A stretch of 47,890 bases of DNA from CAYZHM01 sp964478225 (GTDB lineage Bacteria; Pseudomonadota; Alphaproteobacteria; Micavibrionales; Micavibrionaceae): NCBI GenBank assembly GCA_964478225.1, contig CAYZHM010000012.1, positions 1-47,890 of the forward strand. The letters are read 5' to 3'. This document shows, piece by piece, positions 15,573 through 24,978 of the stretch. The notes under the pieces were generated by a model that ran no database searches, had not been told where the DNA came from, and saw only the letters and a list, made by a program, of their open reading frames with translations. A program made the position numbers and the translations under genes. How positions within the stretch are numbered: the stretch's first letter is position 1; each line of letters begins with the position of its first letter.

Positions 15573-15905
15573 TTAGGCTTTTGGGGGGCGTTTAAGACCG
15601 TAGGTCATATCAGAGAGGTAGATTAACTCCTGACCAAGAATACGCTTTTCCTTTGCACCAAACAGGGCAGATAACCCGTCATGAGAATGAGAGGTTATGT
15701 GGTTGTGGCAATGCACATGACATCCGCTACAAGCCATATCGCATCCATCTTTGGAAGCATCATTATCAGGGGCATTATCGCTGTTTACATGTTGAGAAGC
15801 ACAAATTTCTGATAACGGATCACAGAGCGTTTCCGCATGAGCAAGACTGGCCATCGACGTGGCCAGAAAAGCGAAAACAGATAAGATCATTAGAACTCTG
15901 CGCAT
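15573..15905 (-). CDS. Small Cys/His-rich periplasmic protein heading the czc cluster
   Basis: A 110-residue protein with a signal peptide (MILSVFAFLATSMASLAHA). The mature chain is Cys/His-rich (CDMACSGCHVHCHNHITSHSHD), which should bind metal ions. It ends in YGLKRPPKA, a tail shared in style with small proteins (CopL/CzcI/DUF2946-like) that often precede metal-efflux operons. No good ribosome site is seen before the ATG at 15905, so initiation may be leaderless or weak. It starts the run to czcC, czcB and czcA. A metal-sensing or metal-buffering role is inferred. Confidence 0.75.
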   Translation of the reverse strand: MRRVLMILSVFAFLATSMASLAHAETLCDPLSEICASQHVNSDNAPDNDASKDGCDMACSGCHVHCHNHITSHSHDGLSALFGAKEKRILGQELIYLSDMTYGLKRPPKA

Positions 15906-15949
15906 GAATGGAAACTAACACCAGTAAAATATTTGTTCAATGCGCAAGA

Positions 15950-18157
15950 TCATATTTTAATGATTTTTAACCTCAAAGCATTTGCGATAACGCTAACTGA
16001 ACTGAGCGACATAGCTGCAGCAGCGATGATCGGCGAGAGCAGAATACCAAAAAACGGATAGAGTATCCCTGCTGCCACGGGCACACCTGCCGCGTTATAG
16101 ATAAAGGCGAAAAACAGGTTTTGCCGGATATTGTTCATTGTTGCGACAGAGAGCTTGCGGGCGCGGACGATGCCAGTGAGGTCGCCTTTGAGCAGCGTCA
16201 CACCCGCGCTTTCCATCGCCACGTCCGTTCCGGTTCCCATGGCAATACCCACATCAGCAGCGGCCAGCGCCGGAGCATCATTGGTGCCGTCTCCGGCCAT
16301 GGCGACAATTTTGCCTTCGCCCTGTAGCTTTTTAACAATTTTGCTTTTATCCTCCGGCAGGACTTCCGCTTCCACTTCCTCAATATTCAGCATTCTGGCA
16401 ACCGCTTCCGCCGTGCGGCGGTTATCGCCAGTCAGCATAACAATGCGGATACCCTGAGCATGCAGGGCATCAATAGCTTCTTTCGTGGTTTCCTTGATTG
16501 GATCGGCAATCGCCAGTATTCCGGCAGCCTTGCCGTCCACAGCGATAAAGATTGCGGTTGCGCCGTCCGCGCGCAACTCGTCAGCCTGCACCGATAATTT
16601 CTCAATATCTACGCCGCGCTCTTCCATTAGCATTACATTACCAAGCGCCACCGCACGGCCATTCACCGTCCCGATCACGCCTTTACCGGTCGGCGAGTCA
16701 AAATCATCCACTTTCGCTAAATCCAGCCCCTTGTCTTTTGCGGCCATGACAATGGCATGTGCCAGCGGGTGTTCGCTGCCTTGTTCCAGCGAGGCGGCAA
16801 GCGATAACAACCCATTCTCTTCAAATCCTTCAGCCGCGACAATTTTTGTGACAGTTGGCTTGCCTTCGGTCAAAGTGCCGGTCTTATCGACGACCAGCGT
16901 ATTGACCTTTTCCATACGCTCCAAAGCCTCGGCGTTTTTAATCAAAACCCCGCCTTGCGCGCCTTTGCCAACCCCGACCATAATCGACATCGGCGTAGCC
17001 AATCCCAAAGCGCAGGGGCAGGCGATAATCAGAACACTCACGGCAGCAATCAAGGCATAGGTAAAAGCCGGGGCCGGGCCGAAAATCATCCAGCAAATAA
17101 AGGCGACCACGGCAACCAGTATGACGACCGGAACGAACCATGAAGCAACCAGATCGGCCATGCGCTGGATTGGCGCACGGCTCCGCTGCGCCTCGGCGAC
17201 CATCTGCACGATCTGCGAAAGCATCGTATCCTTACCCACACGCTCAGCCTTCATGACAAAGCTGCCAGTCTGGTTCATGGTGCCGCCAATCACTTTGCTC
17301 TCCGCTTCTTTTTTAACGGGCATTGATTCTCCGGTAACCATAGACTCATCGACCGCACTGCTGCCCTCGGTCACAACACCATCCAGCGGCACTTTCTCGC
17401 CGGGTCGGACACGGAGCAAATCACCCGCCTTTATTTGGTCGAGCGGCACATCTTCATCCTCGCCACCCTCATTAATCCGGCGCGCGGTTTTCGGCGCTAG
17501 ATCGAGCAGCGCACGGATAGCGCCGCCAGTCTGTTCGCGCGCCTTTAATTCCAAGAGCTGACCGAGCAAAACAAGCACGACAATCACCGCTGCCGCTTCA
17601 AAATAAACGGCAACAGCGCCTTCATGTCCTTTGAACGTATCGGGAAATAAGCCGGGCGCTACTGTGGCAATCACGCTGTAAACCCACGCCACACCTGTTC
17701 CCATCGCTATAAGAGTAAACATATTCAGATTGCGGCTTTTCAGGGATTGCCAGCCGCGTTCAAAAAACGGCCATCCCGCCCATAAAACTACAGGCGTACC
17801 GAACAATAGCTGTATCCAGTTTGAAAGGTGCGGCCCGGTCAGATGTAGGTTAAGCACATGCGCGCCCATCTCCAGAACTAAAACAGGCAGCGTCAAAACC
17901 AGACCGATCCAGAAACGGCGGCGAAAATCGGTTAATTCAGGGTTTTCTCCTTCTTCACCGGTGATCGTTTCCGGCTCCAGCGCCATGCCGCAAATCGGAC
18001 AATTGCCGGGACCGTCCTGTCTTATCTCCGGATGCATGGGGCAAGTGTAAATCACGTTCGCGCCGGGCGGTGGCTCTGGCCGGTCTTTCGTTTCGTGACC
18101 TCCATGATGACAACAGGAATGGCCTTTATGCCCGTGTTTATGCTGTTCATGTCCCAT
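15950..18157 (-). CDS. copA: Copper-translocating P1B-type ATPase with N-terminal heavy-metal-binding domain
   Basis: A 735-residue inner-membrane pump. The N-terminus is His/Cys-rich (HKHGHKGHSCCHHGGH). A heavy-metal-binding domain follows near residues 37-62 (CPMHPEIR...CPICGMALEP). Then come membrane helices, the actuator TGES (MVTGESMPVKK), the transport motif CPCALGLATP near residue 380, the phosphorylation site DKTGTLTEG near 425, the HP motif (SEHPLAHA), and the hinge GDGTNDAPALAAADVGIAMGTGTDVAMESA. The C-terminal membrane residues (YNAAGVP; AMSLSSVSVIANALRL) match Cu(I) pumps. It has no classical CXXC HMA domain. AAGGAGAG precedes the ATG. The start overlaps the end of the APC permease gene by 11 bases. 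Confidence 0.92.
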   Translation of the reverse strand: MGHEQHKHGHKGHSCCHHGGHETKDRPEPPPGANVIYTCPMHPEIRQDGPGNCPICGMALEPETITGEEGENPELTDFRRRFWIGLVLTLPVLVLEMGAHVLNLHLTGPHLSNWIQLLFGTPVVLWAGWPFFERGWQSLKSRNLNMFTLIAMGTGVAWVYSVIATVAPGLFPDTFKGHEGAVAVYFEAAAVIVVLVLLGQLLELKAREQTGGAIRALLDLAPKTARRINEGGEDEDVPLDQIKAGDLLRVRPGEKVPLDGVVTEGSSAVDESMVTGESMPVKKEAESKVIGGTMNQTGSFVMKAERVGKDTMLSQIVQMVAEAQRSRAPIQRMADLVASWFVPVVILVAVVAFICWMIFGPAPAFTYALIAAVSVLIIACPCALGLATPMSIMVGVGKGAQGGVLIKNAEALERMEKVNTLVVDKTGTLTEGKPTVTKIVAAEGFEENGLLSLAASLEQGSEHPLAHAIVMAAKDKGLDLAKVDDFDSPTGKGVIGTVNGRAVALGNVMLMEERGVDIEKLSVQADELRADGATAIFIAVDGKAAGILAIADPIKETTKEAIDALHAQGIRIVMLTGDNRRTAEAVARMLNIEEVEAEVLPEDKSKIVKKLQGEGKIVAMAGDGTNDAPALAAADVGIAMGTGTDVAMESAGVTLLKGDLTGIVRARKLSVATMNNIRQNLFFAFIYNAAGVPVAAGILYPFFGILLSPIIAAAAMSLSSVSVIANALRLKIIKI

Positions 18158-19490
18158 GAGACTCTCCTTTGTCTTCTTTTGAATAATGTCTTAAAAATAA
18201 TCGTTCCCCGGCAAATATAATCGCCATACCTGCCAGAGAGACATAAATTACAAGCATATCACTTTGCGCTTTTACGATCAGAAATGCGCCCAGTACGACC
18301 ACATCAAGAATAATCGCCGTAATGAGAATGAAGGCATTGGCCTTAATCTCTTTGCGTAAATATCTGAATACACCCCAATGAATGGCGATATCCATGATAA
18401 TGTAGAAAATCGCGCCGAGTGAGGCGATCCGGCTGAGATCAAAAAACACCGTCAGCAGCATGGCCAGCACAATCGTATAGACCAGCGTATGTTTTTGAAT
18501 ATCGCCCGGCATGCCAAAATGGCTATGCGGCACTAACTTCATATCAGTAAGCATAGCCAGCATTCGCGACACGGCAAAGACACTGGCAATCACGCCGGAA
18601 ACCGTGGCCACAATCGCAAAGCCGACTGTAATCCATAAACCATATTGCCCGTAAGCAGGACGCGCAGCCTCCGCCAAGGCATAGTCTTTGGCCTGCACGA
18701 TTTCATCAATCGTCAGATTACCGCCAACGGCAAAGGCAACCAGCATATAAACGGCGATGCAAATCCCAATAGAAATAATGATTGCGCGTCCAACATTTTG
18801 ATGCGGGTTTTTAATCTCACCGCCGCTATTTGTAATCGTGGTAAAGCCTTTATAGGCCAGAATTCCAAGCGCAACGGCTCCTAAAAACCCACTGGCTGTT
18901 GTATTTTCCGGCGCAACAGAAATGCTTTCAAAATTAAAACCTGATGCCCAAAGACCGCCAACGGCCAATAAGGCCAAACCGCCGATTTTGATAAACGCCA
19001 TAAAGAATGAGAATGTCTGGATAAATTTATTGCCCAGAATATTTACAATAAAAGCAAAAAACAAAAGCCCCACACCGAGCGCAGGAACCAGCCAACTGCC
19101 TTTTTCAACATCAAAAAGCTGAAGCGTATATGTACCAAAGGTTCGTGCCACGAGACTTTCATTGATAACCATGGAAAAATACATCAGCAAAGCACAAGCA
19201 GCCGTCATCGTGCCTTTGCCGTAAGCCTTCTCCAAAAACATGGCGATACCGCCAGCCGAGGGATAAGCATTCGACATTTTTACGTATGAATAAGCACTAA
19301 AACCCACAACCACAGCAGCCACCAAAAAGGCAAGCGGGAACCATTCCCGCGCCAGTTCTGCTACCTGTCCAGTCAGGGCAAAAATCCCTGCGCCAATCAT
19401 GACGCCTGTGCCCATAGCGACAGCTCCGGTTAAAGTCAGGCTGTTCTCTTTATATTTGGCTGATCGGTCGTGATTGTGGTGGTGAGACAT
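18147..19490 (-). CDS. APC-superfamily amino-acid permease in the metal operon
   Basis: A 447-residue membrane protein with about 12 hydrophobic segments. The N-terminus MSHHHNHDRSAKY is His-rich. Then comes the APC hallmark near residue 25-45 (TGAVAMGTGVMIGAGIFALTGQVAEL), followed by GFTTITNSGGEIKNPHQNVGRAI, the E-x-x-x-P-x-x-x-x-x-x-A-I segment conserved in amino-acid transporters. Its gene is between DUF3147 and copA and overlaps copA by 11 bases, so it is part of the copper operon. Permeases of this kind recur in copper islands without a proven role. Uptake or export of a metal-chelating amino acid such as His or Cys is one possibility. Confidence 0.85.
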   Translation of the reverse strand: MSHHHNHDRSAKYKENSLTLTGAVAMGTGVMIGAGIFALTGQVAELAREWFPLAFLVAAVVVGFSAYSYVKMSNAYPSAGGIAMFLEKAYGKGTMTAACALLMYFSMVINESLVARTFGTYTLQLFDVEKGSWLVPALGVGLLFFAFIVNILGNKFIQTFSFFMAFIKIGGLALLAVGGLWASGFNFESISVAPENTTASGFLGAVALGILAYKGFTTITNSGGEIKNPHQNVGRAIIISIGICIAVYMLVAFAVGGNLTIDEIVQAKDYALAEAARPAYGQYGLWITVGFAIVATVSGVIASVFAVSRMLAMLTDMKLVPHSHFGMPGDIQKHTLVYTIVLAMLLTVFFDLSRIASLGAIFYIIMDIAIHWGVFRYLRKEIKANAFILITAIILDVVVLGAFLIVKAQSDMLVIYVSLAGMAIIFAGERLFLRHYSKEDKGESHGT

Positions 19491-19502
19491 TTCTGTTTCC
19501 TT

Positions 19503-19841
19503 CTAAAAAAAACGCATGATTTGTTGATGCAGAAAATAGCCCACGACCAAAAGCGCAAGCCCAGCAACATAGCTCAACCAAAACCCCGTTCCCCACTTCT
19601 CAGTTAAGAAGAATGGCGCAAAGAATAGCCAGGACACCGGCACGGCTAAAATAATGCTACGAGCGTATTGCGCAGAGATAGCCGTGTCATGATGCTGCAG
19701 ATACGAAAATGCAATGGCCAGAATGGAGACTAGCGGTAGGGCCGTAATAAATCCGGCCAACTCTGGCTTTCTGCCGGAAAGCCAAGAGGCAAAGGCAACA
19801 ACCAATGCAGCAATTGTTATTTTTGCTATAGTAAAAAACAT
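19503..19841 (-). CDS. DUF3147-family small membrane protein
   Basis: A 112-residue protein with four hydrophobic helices: ITIAALVVAFASWLSG, LAGFITALPLVSILAIAFSYL, IILAVPVSWLFFAPFFL and GFWLSYVAGLALLVVGYFL. The G-x-x-x-x-L-P-L-V-S motif in helix 2 (ITALPLVSILA) is typical of the DUF3147 family. The ribosome site AAAAGGA lies upstream of the ATG. It sits between cusC and the APC permease, with short gaps of 12-18 bases. Function is unknown; a helper of the copper export genes is likely from context only. Confidence 0.7.
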   Translation of the reverse strand: MFFTIAKITIAALVVAFASWLSGRKPELAGFITALPLVSILAIAFSYLQHHDTAISAQYARSIILAVPVSWLFFAPFFLTEKWGTGFWLSYVAGLALLVVGYFLHQQIMRFF

Positions 19842-19859
19842 GCATATTTTCCTTTTCTA

Positions 19860-21230
19860 TTATCTTTCTTCCCAACCGCCGCCCATGGCCTTAAACAATT
19901 CTATTCGTGCTGCTAGTGTTTCGTAACGTGCCCGTTCATGCTGATCTTCGGACTCTAACAGAGTGCGCTGCGCATCCAAAACATCCTGAAAATCAATGAC
20001 GCTTAAAGAATATTGCTGTTCAGCAATATCATAGGCTTTCCGCGCTTTACTAACGGCTTGCCTTAAGGATTGTTCACGCTCTTTCGTTTTTTGCACTTTG
20101 GTTATGGCATTTTCAGCTTCCTGAAATGCAACCAAAACTGTCTGCTGATAATTATTCGCAAGCTCTTTTTGGCGAGCGGTCACACGATCCAGATTACCTT
20201 CCAAGCGGCCACCCTGAAAAATCGGCGCAATCACTGATCCCGCAAAGGTAAAAGCAGAAGCCGATGGGTTTGCTGCCAGCAATAAGCTGGGGCCGATATT
20301 GACCGATGGATAGAACGCAGCGCGTGCTGCGCCAATATCGGCATTGGCTGCAATCAGCATTGCCTCCATACTTTTAACATCCGGCCTGCGCTCCAAAAGT
20401 GCGGCAGGTTGCAAAGCCGCCGGATCGGGCAGATGAAGAGCGTCTATATTTTTTCCACTCACATTAAAGCTCTGCGGCGGCTCACCAATCAGCACCGCCA
20501 GTGCGTTTTGTGCCAAGGCCAGTTCCTGTTCTAATGCTGTGACAGCGGCCTTGGCTCTGGCCATTTGCGTTTCCTGACGTGTAATATCGAGTTGTGTTCG
20601 CGCTCCGGTTTGAAAACGTGCCTCGGCAACATCCAGCAAATTTTCTGTTGCCCGTAAGTTACCCTTGGCTATGCGCACACGTTCTTTCAAATTCAGGACC
20701 TTGAAATAATTCTGCGCCACATCACCCATAATCACGAGCGCCAACGCATCATGCCGGTAGGCAGAGTTAAGGAGCCTGTTCTTGGCTGCCTCCGCCTTTG
20801 CACGGTTGGCGCCAAATAAATCAAGTTCATAGGATATGCCGATATCCGCCGTATATTCAGGAATGCCATTGTTTCGCATATCGGTGATATTCATAGGAAC
20901 AGGTGAGCCGCTCATATAGCTTACGGTTACATCCGCTGAAGGTAAAAGCGAAGCGCCAGCAACCTTTAAATCTGCACGCGCCTGTTCAATCCTCTGAAGC
21001 GAGGCTTGCAGATTATTGTTATTTTCAAGGGCGCGCTTAATCAGGTCATTTAGTTCTGCACTCTCAAACCCCGTCCACCAGTCGGCAGCGATTTCAGCAT
21101 TTTGAATACTCTGCGCGCTTCTCCATGCAGGTGTTTCAACATCCGGCCTTTGGTAATCCGGTGTCATAGAACACGCCGATAAAATCAAAAGCGATGTGGA
21201 TATGAATGCGAATTTTCTAAAATTATTCAT
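19860..21230 (-). CDS. cusC: CusC/NodT-type outer-membrane efflux lipoprotein
   Basis: A 456-residue outer-membrane factor of the RND/NodT type. The lipobox LSAC (residues 17-20) predicts a lipid-anchored Cys20, as in CusC and OprM. After it comes the conserved MTPDYQRPDVETPAWR segment, then WWTGFESAELNDLIKRALENNNNLQASLQRIEQARADLKVAGASLLP (repeat 1). The second repeat has the usual RRPDVKSMEAMLIAANADIGAARAAFYPSVNIGPSL motif and ends with VIDFQDVLDAQRTLLESEDQ. GGAAGGATAG precedes the ATG. It provides the outer-membrane duct for the CusA/CusB pump, although here it follows rather than precedes cusBA. Confidence 0.9.
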   Translation of the reverse strand: MNNFRKFAFISTSLLILSACSMTPDYQRPDVETPAWRSAQSIQNAEIAADWWTGFESAELNDLIKRALENNNNLQASLQRIEQARADLKVAGASLLPSADVTVSYMSGSPVPMNITDMRNNGIPEYTADIGISYELDLFGANRAKAEAAKNRLLNSAYRHDALALVIMGDVAQNYFKVLNLKERVRIAKGNLRATENLLDVAEARFQTGARTQLDITRQETQMARAKAAVTALEQELALAQNALAVLIGEPPQSFNVSGKNIDALHLPDPAALQPAALLERRPDVKSMEAMLIAANADIGAARAAFYPSVNIGPSLLLAANPSASAFTFAGSVIAPIFQGGRLEGNLDRVTARQKELANNYQQTVLVAFQEAENAITKVQKTKEREQSLRQAVSKARKAYDIAEQQYSLSVIDFQDVLDAQRTLLESEDQHERARYETLAARIELFKAMGGGWEER

Positions 21231-21247
21231 CTTGGCTATCCTTCCTT

Positions 21248-21820
21248 TTAATGCTCATGGCTACTGTGGTCATGATGTTCTTTAGAGGCTGCCGGCTCTT
21301 TGGCTTCATGATGAGTTTCCTGCGCTTCGTCGTCATGGCTGTGACTGTCATGGCTGCCATCACCATGAATTTCAGGCATTCTCATCACGCCTGTGCCGTG
21401 GCGATAAACAACTTCACCGCCTTTATACCCTGTAACGGCCAGTAAGACCGAGGCCAGAACAATAATGCCGACAAATACAGGGCCAACCGTTTTAGCGCCT
21501 CGCTGTTTCCATCCTGCCCATAAAGCTAAAGCCAGAAATATTCCGGCAGTTGGCATCGCCCAGTTTTTATGATCCGTCATGGCGGCATGGGACGCGGCAT
21601 CATGGCCAACTGAATTATACGCGTCAAATCCAGCGATCACTGTGCCAATGGTTAGAACAGCGCCAATCCATAAATTCCACCTCGCTGCTACAAACAGGTT
21701 TTCTTTTTTAAGGATATTTCCCAGAAGATACAAAAGCGCAGAAACACTCAGTAAGCCAATCGTGAAATGCACAAAAATCGGGTGATAATTGGGAATAATT
21801 TCTATGTTCATGTTCATCAT
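21248..21820 (-). CDS. DUF2231-family membrane protein with His-rich tail
   Basis: A 190-residue protein. The N-terminus IEIIPNYHPIFVHFTIGLLSVSALLYLLG carries the HP-x-x-V-H-F-x-[IL] motif of DUF2231. Four hydrophobic segments are seen (residues about 12-32, 46-65, 87-101, 111-129). The C-terminal 45 residues are dominated by His, Asp and Glu (HGDGSHDSHSHDDEAQETHHEAKEPAAS..., ending HDHSSHEH) and should bind copper or silver. The ATG overlaps the cusA stop by 4 bases, so it is co-translated with cusA. The His tail suggests a metal-binding membrane accessory in a position where CusF is often found. Confidence 0.75.
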   Translation of the reverse strand: MMNMNIEIIPNYHPIFVHFTIGLLSVSALLYLLGNILKKENLFVAARWNLWIGAVLTIGTVIAGFDAYNSVGHDAASHAAMTDHKNWAMPTAGIFLALALWAGWKQRGAKTVGPVFVGIIVLASVLLAVTGYKGGEVVYRHGTGVMRMPEIHGDGSHDSHSHDDEAQETHHEAKEPAASKEHHDHSSHEH

Positions 21821-24800
21821 TTTTCAGCCCTTTCTTCTTTTAAAGGTAATTTCAGTTTCCATTGCATATACACAGCATAGAGCACAGGTATCAGGATCAG
21901 TGTTAAAACAAGCGTGCTGACCATGCCGCCGACCATTGGCAGAGCAATACGGCGCATCACATCAGAACCCGGCCCATCGGTGAGGAAGATCGGGATCAAG
22001 CCAAGAATGATGGTGCTGACCGTCATGAGTTTCGGGCGTAGCCTTTGAATTGCTCCATGGCGCACATTTTCTAGGAGTTTCTCGAACGTATCCGGCCAAT
22101 GCTCCCGCATTTCATGATCAATGTAAATCAGCATAACGATAGCGGTTTCTACGGCAATCCCGGCCAGCGCGATAAAGCCAACGGCCACAGCAACGGAAAG
22201 ATTATATCCTGCCAACCACAGCCACCATACACCGCCGATAATTCCGAACGGTACAGAAAGCATAATCAGGATCGTACGATCCCAACGCCCAAAATGCAGA
22301 TACAGCAGCGTTAGAATAATAAGGATAGTTGCTGGAACAGCTATTTTCAGCCGCTCATTGGCTTCCTGCATTTGCTCAAACTGACCTGAAAATTTCAGCG
22401 TATAACCTTGCGGAAGCTCTAATGTTTTCAGAGCTTCTTTAAGATCAACGATATAAGAGCCAATATCACGCCCCTCAATATCGACAAACACCCAGCCATT
22501 CAGACGCGCATCCTCGGACTTGATCATGGACGGTCCCTCGGCGATGCGAATATCTGCCAAATCAGCAAGTGGAATATGCGCACCACTCGGAGCGCTGACC
22601 AAAATATTATCCAGGTCAGTTATATGTTCACGGTAAGGGCGATCATAGCGCAACATGATGGGATAACGCTCTCGGCCTTCAACGGCCTCATCAAGCTGCA
22701 TCCCTCCGAGAGCCGTCTGGATAACCTGCTGCACAGTTTTGAGAGCGATGCTGTATCGTGCAAGCTCACGGCGATCAGGAACAATCTCAATATATTTTCC
22801 ACCAACAACCCGGTCAGCAATCGCGCTACGCGTACCCGGTACATCTTTGGCGCGCCCCTCAACATCTTTGGCGATGCGGTCAATTTCCTGTAAATCAGAT
22901 CCGGCAATTTTGATGCCGACAGGAGTACGAATACCCGTAGTTAGCATATCAAGGCGGATTTTAATCGGATACCCCCAGCTATCCATCATGCCCGGCAAAC
23001 CAACACGCTTATTCAGATCAGCGATCAGCTTTTGCGGTGTCATGCCTTCGCGCCATTGATCGCGGGGTTTTAGCTCAATCCACGTTTCGATCATGGCTAA
23101 GGGTGCAGGATCGGTCGCCGTATCTGCACGTCCGGCTTTGCCGAATACATGCTCGATTTCCGGGGTTTGCATCAACTGACGGTTCGTCACCTGCAATATC
23201 TCACGCGCTTTTGCTGGTGAGACTCCCGGCAGGGTCATCGGCATATAAAGCAATCCACCTTCATAAAGCGGCGGCATAAATTCACTACCCAGCTTTGAAG
23301 CGGGAAGCGCGGTAGAGATCAATGCGGCCAGCGCCAGAACAATCGTTGTTTTACGCCATTTTAGCGCTGCATTGAGAAATGGCTTATAAAGCGCAATAAA
23401 GAAACGATTGATCGGATTTTCATCTTCACGTTTGATCTTGCCGCGTATGAGCCAGAGCATCAGCACAGGCACAACAGTAACGGATAACAATGCCGCAGCC
23501 GCCATTGCATAGGTTTTGGTGAAAGCCAGCGGCGTGAACAATCTTTCTGATTGCCCGGTTAAGGCGAAAACGGGAAAGAATGAGACGGTAATAATCAACA
23601 ATGAGAAAAACAATCCTGGCCCAACTTCTTTCGCCGCTTGTACCAATGCATTTTGTTTATCTTCTGATTTTGCGTCAGCGCCCATGTCAGAGAGTTTTCT
23701 ATGAGCATTTTCGACCATCACAATCGAGGCATCGACCATCGCGCCAATCGCAATCGCAATCCCGCCCAGCGACATAATATTCGCCGTAATGCCTTGGGCG
23801 TTCATGATGATAAAGGCTGCAAGAATGCCAAGCGGAATAGTAATAATCGCCACCAAAGCACTTCGCGCATGGAGAAGAAATAAGAACGTGATCAAAGCGA
23901 CCATTACACTTTCTTCGATCAGCTTGTCTTTCAGATAATCAACAGAGCCTTCAATCAGCTCGCTACGGTCATAGACAACTTTTAGCTCCACACCTTCGGG
24001 CAAGCCCTGCCGCACACTTTCCAGCCGTTCTTTGACATTGTGAATGACATCCAACGCATTCGCGCCGGGTCGCATCACAATAATGCCGCCTACGGCTTCA
24101 CCTTCACCGTTCAACTCCGTAATGCCGCGCCTAATGGCCGGACCTTCAACCACGCGCGCCACGTCACCCACAGTAATCGGCGTGCCGTCCACGCTTTTCA
24201 AAACGGCCTGCGCCAGATCATCTGGATTGTTTACATAGCCATAAGAGCGGATAAGATATTCCGTTTCCGCCATCTCTAATGTGCGTCCACCCGTTTCAGC
24301 ATTCGCGCCGCGCACGGCCTCGATCACTTTTTGCAAAGGGATATCATAGGCGCGGAGTTTATTCGGATCGACCTGCACCTGATATTCTTTGACAAACCCA
24401 CCGACACTGGCAACTTCCGCAACGCCGTCAATCGTGGCCAGTTCAAAACGCACGAACCAGTCTTGCAGGCTTCTTAATTCAGAGAGATCATGCTGGCCTG
24501 TTTTATCAAACAGCGCATATTGAAAAACCCAGCCCACACCTGTGGCATCCGGCCCAAGTTCAGGATCAACGCCTTCGGGGAGCAATCCGCGAGCTTGCGA
24601 AAGATATTCGAGTGTCCGGCTGCGCGCCCAGTACATATCAACATTATCTTCAAAAATAATGTAAACGAAGGATGTTCCAAACATGGAAAAGCCGCGCACG
24701 ACTTTGGTTTTAGGGAGCGATAGCATCTGCGTTGAAAGCGGATATGTGACCTGATCTTCAATGACCTGCGGTGCTTGTCCCGGCCAGTCCGTGCGGATAA

Positions 24801-24978
24801 TCACTTGCGTATCTGATAGATCAGGAATGGCATCGAGCGGAATTTTTGTGATTGACACCATACCAGCCGCCAGCAATACAAGCGCGCCCAGCATCACAAA
24901 AAATTTATTCGCCACAGACCAATCTATAATTTTGGCTGCAAAGCTTTTAGACGGGTCGTGCATGTATTCGTTATTCAT
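21817..24978 (-). CDS. cusA: CusA-type copper/silver efflux RND permease
   Basis: A 1053-residue proton-driven inner-membrane pump. The ATG at 24978 (sequence MNNEYMHDPSK) is preferred to the longer frame start because it overlaps the cusB stop by only 8 bases and gives the usual N-terminus before TM1 (residues about 20-38). TM4 carries GGIAIAIGAMVDASIVMVENAHRKL near residue 410, the signature of Cu/Ag (HME4) pumps and distinct from that of the island's CzcA. Methionine-rich porter segments (GGLLYMPMTLPG) are present. It acts with CusB and CusC to expel Cu(I)/Ag(I) from periplasm and cytoplasm. Confidence 0.93.
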   Translation of the reverse strand: MNNEYMHDPSKSFAAKIIDWSVANKFFVMLGALVLLAAGMVSITKIPLDAIPDLSDTQVIIRTDWPGQAPQVIEDQVTYPLSTQMLSLPKTKVVRGFSMFGTSFVYIIFEDNVDMYWARSRTLEYLSQARGLLPEGVDPELGPDATGVGWVFQYALFDKTGQHDLSELRSLQDWFVRFELATIDGVAEVASVGGFVKEYQVQVDPNKLRAYDIPLQKVIEAVRGANAETGGRTLEMAETEYLIRSYGYVNNPDDLAQAVLKSVDGTPITVGDVARVVEGPAIRRGITELNGEGEAVGGIIVMRPGANALDVIHNVKERLESVRQGLPEGVELKVVYDRSELIEGSVDYLKDKLIEESVMVALITFLFLLHARSALVAIITIPLGILAAFIIMNAQGITANIMSLGGIAIAIGAMVDASIVMVENAHRKLSDMGADAKSEDKQNALVQAAKEVGPGLFFSLLIITVSFFPVFALTGQSERLFTPLAFTKTYAMAAAALLSVTVVPVLMLWLIRGKIKREDENPINRFFIALYKPFLNAALKWRKTTIVLALAALISTALPASKLGSEFMPPLYEGGLLYMPMTLPGVSPAKAREILQVTNRQLMQTPEIEHVFGKAGRADTATDPAPLAMIETWIELKPRDQWREGMTPQKLIADLNKRVGLPGMMDSWGYPIKIRLDMLTTGIRTPVGIKIAGSDLQEIDRIAKDVEGRAKDVPGTRSAIADRVVGGKYIEIVPDRRELARYSIALKTVQQVIQTALGGMQLDEAVEGRERYPIMLRYDRPYREHITDLDNILVSAPSGAHIPLADLADIRIAEGPSMIKSEDARLNGWVFVDIEGRDIGSYIVDLKEALKTLELPQGYTLKFSGQFEQMQEANERLKIAVPATILIILTLLYLHFGRWDRTILIMLSVPFGIIGGVWWLWLAGYNLSVAVAVGFIALAGIAVETAIVMLIYIDHEMREHWPDTFEKLLENVRHGAIQRLRPKLMTVSTIILGLIPIFLTDGPGSDVMRRIALPMVGGMVSTLVLTLILIPVLYAVYMQWKLKLPLKEERAEK

